64,000 bases of DNA, from contig OX442432.1 in NCBI GenBank assembly GCA_949361645.1, forward strand, positions 3,564,598 through 3,628,597. The letters run 5' to 3'. The notes below the pieces were generated by a model. It saw nothing but the letters and a program-made list of their open reading frames with translations, was not told the DNA's origin and made no database searches. Below, piece after piece: positions 1 through 11,100 of this stretch. Each line of letters starts with the position of its first letter. The stretch's first letter is position 1. The DNA is from Spongilla lacustris (Eukaryota; Porifera; Demospongiae; Spongillida; Spongillidae). A program made the translations under genes and the position numbers.

Positions 1-459
1 AATTGTTAGGAACACAAAACTGAACATCCAGGTAATGTCTCAATATGTAACGAGTATCTGCCAACAACACATAGTTCGTTTGATTACATGGCCTCCCTCC
101 TGGTGATGGAACATCTGGCATTGCACACCCTTCATGGTTTAACTGGGCAGAAATTTCTTCTTTCTTATAGAATAGAACCAAACATTGGAATGCAGCTTGT
201 TCATTTTGAAGGCATGTTACTGTTCTGGCACAGAATGTTCGACCATCTCTAGTCCTCTCCACCTTGTAGTATGTAGGGATGGATGGATCAACGAACTTCA
301 GGAAGTAGCAGTGAAAAGAACGAATTAAAAAACTTTGGTCCTCCAATGTCTTGGCTGCTGCACATAGTGCTTGCCCGACAATTTGTCCTCCATATGCACC
401 TCTGTTTTGCACTTTGTCTACAGTCTTGGCTTGAAACAGATCCTTGCATGAGCTGGAAC
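1..459 (-). CDS. ACOT8: Acyl-CoA thioesterase (ACOT8-like), partial internal exon
   Basis: On the minus strand this stretch is open from an acceptor-like site at 460-461 (polypyrimidine then tatttgcag) to the window edge. It reads like the N-terminal hotdog domain of type-II acyl-CoA thioesterases: a DLFQ segment, then GGQIVGQAL, then an FHCYFL strand, then VERTRDGRTFCARTV, followed by the MPDVPSPGG region that in ACOT8 links the two hotdog folds. In the family this enzyme hydrolyses acyl-CoAs to free acid and CoA, mainly in peroxisomes; the C-terminal half with its peroxisomal signal would lie left of the window. The first exon is not identified: the frame stays open about 50 bases further upstream of 460, so the exon could begin slightly earlier. 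Identity is good at family level; the exact orthologue is inferred. Confidence 0.82.
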
Positions 460-2224
460 CTGCAAATATCAGAGGGACTGAAACAACTCTGTAAGAAAAT
501 CCCAAACACACTTCAAGGGTTATCGCTAAATTATGAACACAAGAAGAGACTTATTGTCAGAGCAAAAGCATGTAAAAAAAAGGTGATCAGTACACACTTC
601 ACTACAACAGGAGCAGTCGATAAAATTAACACCTGAACCTGAAATGGAGAAATTGCTGTGACATAATATAAGGAACAATTTTGATATCAAAGCTTTTTGT
701 AATGCTTGGGTTATATTACATAGGGTAATGAAGTTGTCCAATTCACTGATTTCCATTCAATTCACTGATTTCCATTTCGAAAATTATGCCACACAGTTTA
801 GTATCACTACTTCCCCAGTTACAAATGTATATTACAGAATACAAGTCTTGTCACTGTGATAACAAAATTGAATCAGATTGTGTTTGCATGGATGATACTG
901 TAATCTATTTAAGATTTTAAGTTAGCATGTCAAGACTGCACAGTTCAAGAGTATCTATGGCTAAGAATGAAATTTCTGATTCAAAGCTGTGCAAAAAGGA
1001 AATTGTAAGACAGGTACCTAATTATGACCCCCAAAAAACGTCAAAATATTGTACGTAATTATGCAAAAACTGTACAGCACTTATCCCATAAGTATTAAGG
1101 CGTTTCTTCACTAGCAAACAGTGGCATATGCCTTTAATGCAAGTGGTTACGTATACACACACCCCACCCCCTCCTCCCCAACTGTTTACTGCAGCAAGAA
1201 CCTCCCGTGAAAGTGAAATGCATGAGGGCAGAGACGGCTATAAATAATGGCATGGAGAGCCTTTATGTGCTTCACTATTCACATACATGTATTGTATACG
1301 AAATGCACCAAGATGTAACTTTCGGGAATATACGTATGGTTTACGCTTCATTCCATTTATAGGTCTATTTGCTAATGGCATCCATACTGTCTATAATAAT
1401 TCACTTGATGTTATCTTCATCTTCACGGTTTGAACTGTTAATATTCTTTGCGAACATTTGCTAATCGCCATGCAGGGACGGTACTAGTAAGAGTTCCAAT
1501 GTACTTAAGTATAGGCCTGCTACTAGTAAAATTAGATACCGTAGGCCTAGTTTGCACTGTCGATCATGAAACGGGGTAAAGAAAAGTGCTGGATTGGAAT
1601 CCGGTCCATGATTAAATTGCCCGGCCCCCTTTAGATAAATTACCATTGCTTTACCTCGCAGCAAACTAGTCGTGGAATGCAACTGCATACCGGTACTCGT
1701 TTTGTTATTGATGTCAGTATTTCCTGCCGTGCCAATGTAGGCCTGCCTACTAGTAAACTAGTAATGCATACAGCCCAATTCTATCTTACCTATAACTTCC
1801 ACAGCTTCTTTTACACACGACACAGCTTCTTTTGGCTGATTGGCCATTGGCAGTCAAACATCCACCGCCTCTATAGTGGCTACATGTACCGAAATATTGA
1901 AATGATTGCATGCAATGATTGTGTTTAATAGTGTGTCTATTATATTAGTTTTTAAGAGTCAGGGGTCAACATTAAGCACCTTAAGCTTGGGGGTCCTCAT
2001 TTTGATAACAGAGTATAAGTACTCTACTAGTATTATCTATGACCGATCCCACTGTAGTGTACAATAAAGTGGACTTTAGCGAGTGTATTTGGATAGAGCC
2101 GTCGCTGATCCTCAGACAACAGATAACGCTCACTCGTTTCGCTCGGATAAGAGATTGACGCACAGTGTTAACCAACAGGTTAGAAACTTACATGTACTGC
2201 CGAGTTTGTTATTTGGGAAGTTAT
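460..2224. other. Intergenic/intronic DNA without recognised gene
   Basis: It may include a 5' exon and the promoter of the ACOT8-like gene, but I could not identify one. Short tacta/gtaggcct motifs recur near 1480-1760 without forming a clear array. No coding similarity was seen on either strand. Confidence 0.5.
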
Positions 2225-3475
2225 GCTTTAGGTCTGCCATTGAAATGGATCCTGCCTGCAACTTGGTACATAGATGACGGTGTTGTGGTTGGACCCTCAC
2301 AAGCAGTGAAGCAGGTAATTTCCATCTAGGACCACATTTGAGTCTGCTTTTCAACACAAGTAGTGTGAGCCTTGAGTGTACTTTTCCTCCAGAAATGGAG
2401 GACTTGTGTACCGAACATCAGGCACCCCCATTGGTGATTACCATTTCTGTGCTAATTTTGTGACTCAGAGGTGTGAAAATGCCTGTAAACTGCATGTTTA
2501 CCCATCTTTATGAAGTTGGAGCTGTCGACCCCGCTTCTTGTGGCAGCTTCAGTAAACTGGTCCATTTAGCTCCATCCTTGGTAGCAGAAGCATTGAATGT
2601 ACCTGTAACAGACAAGGCATGATTACAGGCCCAGTTAAGCCTCAGCAGGGAAGGTCTAGGCCTTCATTCCTTGTCACATCATTCCTCAGCTGCTTTGAGT
2701 GCATCCGGCCACCAGTTGACAAATGACTGGGACTTCAATCATTCAATCCATGCAGCTTTATAATGCCATCATATGGAGATCTAACACCATCTCAGCCGAT
2801 GACATGCATGGACAAAGTGTTTCTTTCTTCCAAACTCAAAGACCATTAGTGATGGCATGCCTACTGTCTTTATCATCACCCCATGCTTCAGCTTGGTTAT
2901 CTGTAATACCCTCACCAGGATCACAGTCCCAATCAATTTTGAATTGCTTTGAAGTGGTGGTTAGGCAATGCCAGTCTTCTGTGAAGCATGTATTGCCCTA
3001 ACCACCTTGGTCATCATTCCTAGACATGCAAACGTGGTGGTGATGTTTAAGAGATGTTTTCATAGAGCACTGTCAACTTGCACATGTTACCTGTCAAGTA
3101 GAGATGGGAAGTGGATGTGGATCAGAGAAGAGCAAGTCACGGCCAGCTGACGTTCTGATTCCTAACTGGTCATTAGGCAAGCCGGCTGCACTTAACATCA
3201 CCACTCAATGCCGAAATTTTATCTTATGCAGCAGAACAATTAAAACATATCGTAAATGACCCCAAGTGTGATGAGCTATGTATCCACCTTGCTGTAGAAC
3301 ATTATGGGTGTTGAGGATTTTAAGCCAAGCAAAGACATGGATCACATTTAGCTTCTCGGCTGCGTTGTTCCAAATCCCAAGCTATCACCTGACTCTACAT
3401 TTGTATGGCGAGTTGAGCATAACTTTTGTGAGGGCATACACAAATGCTAGAGCTGTTACCAAGGTGTGCAAGCTG
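2225..3475 (+). mobile_element. Decayed R2-like retroelement, C-terminal half (type A)
   Basis: This relic is collinear with the better copy at 61990-63490. Landmarks in order are a reverse transcriptase catalytic box WYIDDG (YIDD codons at 2267-2278) followed by VVVGP; a PPEM segment near 2390; the ASAWLSVIPSPG strand near 2890; a segment matching the PADILVPNWSLGKPAA region near 3150-3190; and the tail LYGELSITFVRA near 3400-3435. Many stops and frameshifts separate these blocks, so it is a dead fossil. The 5' boundary is approximate because the similarity fades out. Confidence 0.75.
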
Positions 3476-3534
3476 TAATGATGGTCTAGGCGATGGATTC
3501 TTAGTTACAGGTATTTCACATTTGTGTATCAATA

Positions 3535-4248
3535 CCATATATGGAACAGTTTTACCCATTGTTATAATTTTACAATGTCATAAAAATGCCTTATGCCCGA
3601 ATCACTATAACTTCAGAATGATTATAGGTATCAATGTCCTATTTTCATCACTTCATACTATACTTTTTTCTCTATGACACAATACATTTTGAGGTAGTAT
3701 TGCAAATTCCGATACCCCACATGATTCAAACCTGCCATAACATTTGCATGAGTAATCAAATTGCTTGAAATTTGTTGCCCCTTAGCTATAGGAAAGTTCT
3801 GTTTTTTAGTTATTGTCATCCGTTATGGAGATACAGTTAAACGAACTATGTACACGTTTCGCGCCAAAGATACAATGTATAATCACCGCCTCCCCATACA
3901 CAGAGTGCAACACAATTTGCCCAAATCATAGGCCTGCACAAATTGAGCAGGAAATCGTGCCCATAGTTTGTTCAACCCAATAGTTAAAAGGAACCTCTCT
4001 CTATGCAAACTGAATTTGAAGCAATTAGATTATCCTGCTAAAGTTATGGCAAGTTTGAACCCGGTGGGGTACCAGACATTGCAATACTGGCATGGAGCTA
4101 GTGCTAGACCCCAAAATGTATTGTGCCATAGAGAAATGGTGTACTAGGAAGTGTTGAAAATAGAACGTTGGCAGCTATAAAACCTTAATTTGGGAAGTTA
4201 TAGCGATTCAGGTAAATTTTCATGGAAACTGTCCCATATGTTATGTGC
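3535..4248. repeat. Degenerate foldback (long inverted repeat) element
   Basis: The arm at about 3535-3775 is the diverged reverse complement of about 3995-4248. Matching landmarks include tctctatg..cacaatacatttt, the ataccccac..gattcaaac segment and the aatcactataactt segment. The roughly 220-base loop has no coding content. It looks like an old foldback/MITE-type DNA element; ends and target duplication are not resolved. Confidence 0.65.
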
Positions 4249-4256
4249 ATACCAGA

Positions 4257-4769
4257 GTGTCCACAAAACAACACAACTCTTTTTAAAAACGTTATTAATC
4301 TACGAATATACAATGATGACCACACATTTAAAGTTTGATTGCCTTTAATATAACATCAAATAGCTTTGATACAATAACGTACTGCAAAAATTGATATTCT
4401 ATTTGTTTTTTTTTTTAATATTAAAAACAAATTAACTTGAAAATGCTAGAACATACTACAATTTAATGAACTAATAACTATTGTATTTAATTATGCACTA
4501 ATTAGAAGCTCATTTGGAATCATTATCAATTAAGCTTCAACGTCAATAATTTAAGCAAATATGTGTAGTAGCTTGAAATAATGGTTTCTCTATTCATATC
4601 TTATGCTACTTATAAATGATTATTAAAATCAATTATCTCTAACATCAATTATTAATAAATTCGACAATAGAGGCTTTAATATAGTGAGGACATAACTGCA
4701 TAATGATCTAGTTATGCAAAAATACTGGCATTAATGAAAACAAGTGGTTAATTGCATCTTTGTGGACAC
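4257..4769. mobile_element. MITE-like element with GTGTCCACAAA terminal repeats
   Basis: The left end reads gtgtccacaaa and the right end reads tttgtggacac, an 11-base terminal inverted repeat bounding about 510 bases of very AT-rich, non-coding DNA. It directly follows the foldback element. No clear target-site duplication was found, so the class is unknown. Confidence 0.5.
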
Positions 4770-5048
4770 CCAATATAGGAATGTAGAATAAGGTAAATTA
4801 CAGATCAACAATATCAATGAAGTGCTATTCATCTACATGTATACTATTATCTTGCATCAATTAATGTTTTTCCTTGCCACCCAAAATATACAAGCAGTGT
4901 AGAACAGCTGCCCACTAAATCATAGTGTACTGCCTTTTCTATCACATAAGATTGGCAAGATGTCCTTTCCAATAATCCGCTTAAAGCAACACAACCGAAA
5001 GTTATACAGAATTTCATAGGAAATAATCTTCAATATCCTTTGCACATA

Positions 5049-5054
5049 TTTATT
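5049..5054 (-). terminator. Candidate polyadenylation signal of RTF1
   Basis: AATAAA on the minus strand, 112 bases beyond the RTF1 stop codon. It is the first good hexamer downstream. No transcript evidence is available. Confidence 0.45.
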
Positions 5055-5165
5055 GTGTGTGTGATAACAGAACACAAAGTAAATAAAGGAACATACCAAC
5101 ACAAAATACATATGTAGTCACTTATCCGTAGTGAGTCCAGACTACATTTGCTGACATGATGAACA

Positions 5166-8100
5166 TCAAAGTAGCCCACGTCTTTTCTTGTAATCATCAA
5201 GGTTTAAAGATCTTCGTGGGGCATCACCTCTTGATAGCGGTGTACACTTAGGAGTAGCACTTACTGCTGATGAAACTACACCCAGAAAAAAGTATTATTA
5301 CCCTCAGTGTTGTCAATATCATAGTTTTTCCAGGTAAACACCATTTGAGAGAGGTATATTCATCCAAGCATTAAAACATGCGTGTGGTTTATTTCCAGCA
5401 TTTCATGCGCACAAGAAGCAACAAACAGAAGAGCACTCCCATTATAGTGAGCAAGTAAATGAATGGTGCAGTATACAAGACATTAATCAAAGAGATTTGT
5501 CTGACTGACATGGAGGGTACACATAGTTTTAAAATGCAGCCTTCACCACTGTGCATGCATGAAATGATAAACTACATGTAACCAGCTAAACTACATAATA
5601 CTAGTAATTAGAGGCAACACATTGTGGCAGTGATGGATTCAATATTGTGGGAACATTCATTATACAGTAGTGAATACATTCATAAACATAGTCAGGATTA
5701 TGAATGTCTATGGTATAATACATTTAAATTCCGTTCTGTTGTTCCAAACCAACCCTATCAGTTTTGTTATCAACATGCAAACCATATAAGAATACATCCC
5801 TGATTTAAAAACCAATAAACTTAGTCTAATAACTTTTGAGTTAAAGCAACAATTGAAATTGAAGATGTGATATTATGATCTGTCTTAAATCTCTCCTAAC
5901 TACATGTACCATTACGATAACTTTCTGTTACCAGAAGAGTTTGGCACAAGTTACAACATAACTAAATGTTTAGTTATGCTTAAACAATTCTCCTTGACTG
6001 TAGGACACTCTACACTTACCTGCTGATGCTGTTGGCAAGTCTATTTGTATATCAAAGTCATGTGCTGAAAACAGATCATTTACACCACACTTTGGCTGTT
6101 CTGTTGAAGATCGAAGCAAGTCAGCTTGAACTTCACTTTGTTCTTCTTTTGTTACCTAACAAAAATATCACAATCTTTTAGTACAAAAAAAAAAAAAAAA
6201 AAAAAACCACATGCAATAAGATAATCATGTTATAGTTTTTATATGCAATCAAAAGGTGGGAAGACGAGGAGAAGTGATAGCTCTTTTATACAATAGCTTG
6301 GGTGTGAAGACTCTGGTTTTGTCACAAGAAGGAATCCTCTTAAGTAACCCAAGTTTATCAAGATCAACAGGAGATGATTCTTGTTTTTTGCAATCCATAA
6401 TACTCTTTACCCAAAGATGATCAATTGGGGTTGTTCTCTTGGATGGGGAGCAATACGAAGAAGACTTCTGTACTACTGTCAATCCTGAGAACAAAGTAGT
6501 AATTGCATTTGTATTGGTCTTTAGATCAGTTGTTAAGTTATCCACACTAATTCCATTAGTCTTGTCAAGTTCATCTGTGTGCTCAAGTGAAAGATGCACT
6601 GGTAAGGGAATCAAACTGTCTCTTGAAATCACAGTACTTGATTTGATTGGAGCAGTGTCACATAAGCTGGGGAAGTTCCCAACATCACGAAGTAAAGAAA
6701 GACATTCCAAATGTTGCTTAGAATATGCAATATCCCAAGGGCTGCAGAAGTACTTGTTTCTTGTCCATAAGTTTAGTTTGTGCTTGACTGCCGCATCTAA
6801 CACCATTTTAAATATCTTAGAATTTCCGACTGCTGCGCAGATATGCAATGCAGTGTTGCCGTTAGAATCTACTGCATTCAAGTCGAAGTCTGCGTACCGC
6901 AACATTCTACTTACTACGTCACCACGTGACAAACTACATGCATAAATCAGCGAATTTCGCCCGTGCTTATCTGTAAAAGAAGGATCTGCACCGTTTTGAA
7001 GGAGATAGTTTACAATTATTATCCTCCTTTTCAAGTCCTTTATGAAGCACGCAACCATCAGAGGCCTCATCTTTAGGTGTCCGGTGGCAGCGTTTACATC
7101 GTATCCTTCTTGAACGAAGTAACGCAGACGTTTATACGCTCCACAATGTATAGACCTCAACTGCGCACTAAGCTGAGAGGGGTCGAGCGTAAAAGATGCA
7201 ACCACATCTTCCATCTTCTTTGCCTTACGAGTAACGACGTGCGAAACTAAAACGTCAACACGCCAAAAAGAAATTTTCACGCTAGGAGTGTTATTTAGCC
7301 CGGGGCCGCTACTCTTAATTATATCGCAATGTATGACGTCGCCGCAAGCATATAAAAGTACACCGGGGCTAAGCCACCTCAACAATGTACATGTACAGTG
7401 CTCCACACTATAAGACCAAATTTGTAAGTTTTGTGGTTATTTGTTTGTAACTTTTGAACCATACAGTCATATAATAAGAGATGCAAACTTTATTTTCAGA
7501 ATCTGAGTCTCCAATCATTTCTACATAAGGATTATGCTTTTAAATGTAAACCATGCATGGTAATGAGGTAAACAACTTGGGATTGTGAAACATTTTCTGC
7601 CCAGCAGGAATGCAGTTAAGAGCCCAAATTTATATCTGTATGGTCCCCTGTGTACTTATCATCCCTTAACTATCACTGGTTATTAAGATCGGTCCCGTTA
7701 TATGTGTTACTGAGGTTGCTTCACGCTTCGCAATTATTCGAACGATTTAATTTGAGACCTTCTGGAATACAATGGAAAAGTCCCTGGGGTATTCATATAA
7801 TTTATTATATTTTATTGGTGCCTTGGAAATAAGCAATTAAAGGCTCAAAAGCACCCCACAGGAAAAAGTTATAAACGTCTAGCCTGGATATTTTAGGCTG
7901 GTCATTAACAAAAACCCATCCAAATAGCGTAAAAACCATCCTGGGATTGAATGGCCAGGGTGGGAATAGTGTAAAAATCCATGCTGTACTACATGTTGAA
8001 GTATGAATATAATTATTACCTCAACATGGTTTTTGTTCGAGGGTAGAACCATATCTATTCCCAACTCGGACGCTCAATCCCAAGATGGTTTTTCCACCCT

Positions 8101-11100
8101 GGACACTCAATCCCAGGATGGTTTTTACGCTATTTGCTCCATTCTAGGATGGGTTGTTGTTAAAATCCAGGCTGGATGTTAATAACTTTTCCCTTGTTCA
8201 GCTGTATATCATAGTAAAACTGTGGCACTGTTTCATGATTTTGGGGTTTGTCCTTAAGCCATTATGTGTAGAACAACATAGATCAACTAACCAGATTGCT
8301 AACAAACAAAAAAATCATGAAACAGTCACAGTTTTACTATGATATATGGAGAAATCCTAAAAACGGTGCTTTTGAATTAATGCTGATTGATACCAAGGCA
8401 CCAATAAAGTATTATAAATTACATGACTACCCCAGGGACTTTTCCATCTTATTCCAGAAGATCTCATCCTAAGTCAAATTAAATTGTTTAAATTATTGCG
8501 AAGCGTGAAGCAACCTCAGAAACGCATATAACGGGACCGATACTAATATCAAACCAGTAATAGTTAAGGGCTGATTACTTGAACATACATAATGACCATA
8601 CAGTAGTATCGATAAAATAAATTTGGGCTCTTAACTACATTCCTGCAGGGCACATTGATGAGAAAATGTTTCACAAATCCAAGTTGTTTACCTGATTACC
8701 AAGCATTGTTACACTTATCATAAGCATAATCCTTATGTACATGTAGGAATGATTGGTGATTCTCGCATCTCTTATCACTGTATGGTTCAAAAGTTACAAA
8801 CAAAGATACTTTTTTATTTTTAATTGAGAAGCAAACTTAATTAATAAGGTTCCCCAAATCATAAAAATCAATATCCTTACCTCGCCCATAGGGATTCCCG
8901 AAATTGCGCTTGATTTCTTCGTTTCCTGAACGAAGTTTGCAGTACATATTGCACTATGTGCGATGCACGTTGCCTACCTGCCTAACAGGTCTTTCTTCTC
9001 GTTTGGTCAATAGGTCAGGAGTGTCCTTGTTCTATATTTATACTCAGTGGTAACCATCTAGATTAAACAACAAATTCACTGACTTACAATACTGACTAAT
9101 GTTGGCTGACATTTTCTTCTTGTGAAAGGATCTTCTTTGTTTTTTTCTCCTGCCATCTCCTCCTATTAATTGTTATATGGTTTGCTACAGAATAGTTATT
9201 GATCATTGAATATGTACCAAACCTTTAAAGCTTGTTCAGCTCGAAGCACATTTCCCTGCCTGTTCCTTTCATTAATGTAGCTGAAGTGAAACATTGAAAT
9301 ATAAATAAATATACAAACAACAATCAAATAAGTTTACCATTTATTCATATATAATCTAAACTTCTAAATTTAGTATATTTATTTATTTAATTCCTAATAC
9401 ATACACAAAAGCCGAAGACCTAGCCAATATGGCCCTTGCATTGGCTCTGACTAGGACGATGCAGTTTGTTTATTTATTTCCATGAATTTGTTTCAACTAA
9501 CTTAAGTTTCTGCGTAACTGTATACCTTATACGCACAATCATAGTTTACCCTCATTCTACCAACCTAATTGCAGACAGACTCTTTGTTCTTTGTTTGTCT
9601 AACTCCTCAGCCCTCTCCTCCAGCTCCTCAAGTTGTTTCACTATAGAGCTTACTTTGTCCATGTCACCCTCCTGTTCTGCAACTTCCTACATTGGCATAG
9701 TTATCAAACTTAATTCACAACACATGAACATTGTATGAGATGAAAGACAAATACATTTTTTTTACATGTTCAGTTTTTGTTTTATAAAAGTATTAGTTTT
9801 GCTACACATGGAGGTCAAGTTCTACACAAGTTGCTTGCATGTAAAAAAAGATATGCATTGCTATAGCATGCCATTGTTATTATTATACAAAATTGATATT
9901 GATTAAGATTACTCAGCGGTGCGAGCAAATGCCAGGGCTATCCTTGCAAGATCATTGCAAGTTACTGCTGACATTGATACAATAGACTATTAATATGATA
10001 ATTTTGTGTGTACATTGAATTTATAAATAAAAAACAAATTACAGAATACGTAATACACACAACACCAATTGTAATCACCAGCAGTGAATGTGAGTAAAGC
10101 ACCAAATTCAATTTGTACAGAGAGAAATAATGTGGGAACAAGTGTATGAAATAAAACAGTGATGGTTGTAAGTATACGTGGAGTTAAAATTATACACAAC
10201 AATCATTTTGTCCCATTACCACTTCAATTGTTATATTGCAACAAAAAGACCTCTAGAGTGCAGAAAGACATGAATTTATAGCAGTAAGTGGTTAAAGACA
10301 CTAAATCCAAACTAATAATTAATAGTGGTGAGTGCTATACGTGGTTTATAATCTAACTAGCAGGCAAAATTCTCTATTGGTTGATTGCACCTTCAGTGTG
10401 CATTAAGAAACTATTACATTTTCACTCAAAAACAATTTCCATTGACATAAATTTTCATGCTTTTTTGAAAGCCACAACCTAACAGAAGTATGCAAGGATA
10501 TAAAACTCTATAAAATCATTCACCAACTTAGCCTTTATCATAAAGAGATTTTTAGTTTAGCTTTTGATTTAGAATAATGTAACATTTATAAGGTATCGTA
10601 AATCATGAATACAATTAAACATATTGAACATAAGGTTTCTTGTTATTGGTTTAGACTTTACAGTGTCTTGAACGACCCACTGCTATTTTCAGTTTGGAAG
10701 TTCATGCCTTTGTGGCAGCACATTCTATCAATCATAGTCAGGAACGTACATGTATACATATATTTAACATAGTACATGTAGCTGACATGTTCACTAAGCA
10801 ACATAAAAGAATTTTTTCCTGTACAACATTTGTAATGAAAGTACCTTTTCTCTCATCAGTTTGCTCTTTGACATTGCATAGTTTCTTGGACCTCTTCTGA
10901 ATTTCGCTTTCTCCATCAATATCTACATGTAAATACATGCGACATACAAGTACACATAGAACATCCCAAGTTTGTATATCCATAATACAATTGGAGGAAC
11001 TTTACCAACCAATAAGGCGAGCATTTCTGAATAGAATTTATACCTCATCGTTTTAATACATTAAAACATGGTCCCAATGCATTAATAACAACAGTAAAAA

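Noticed and set aside
283..636. 117-codon plus-strand frame at the left edge
   Set aside because: It is antisense to the ACOT8-like exon, which has clear family motifs; the plus frame has none.
4920..5111. 63-codon minus frame rich in Phe/Tyr, membrane-like
   Set aside because: It lies in the RTF1 3' UTR, is AT-rich by composition and has no family motif.
6020..6155. First read as an exon of the ankyrin gene
   Set aside because: The ankyrin ORF ends in its own stop with no usable donor, whereas this exon joins RTF1 exon 15 in phase and encodes the RTF1 C-terminal [14 protein letters not shown] region.
6439..6945. 168-codon plus-strand frame opposite the ankyrin gene
   Set aside because: It is a shadow of the minus-strand ankyrin ORF, whose ankyrin motifs identify the coding strand.
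7352..7359. TATAAAAG on the plus strand upstream of the ankyrin gene
   Set aside because: It points away from the ankyrin gene and no plus-strand gene follows, so it is not treated as a TATA box.
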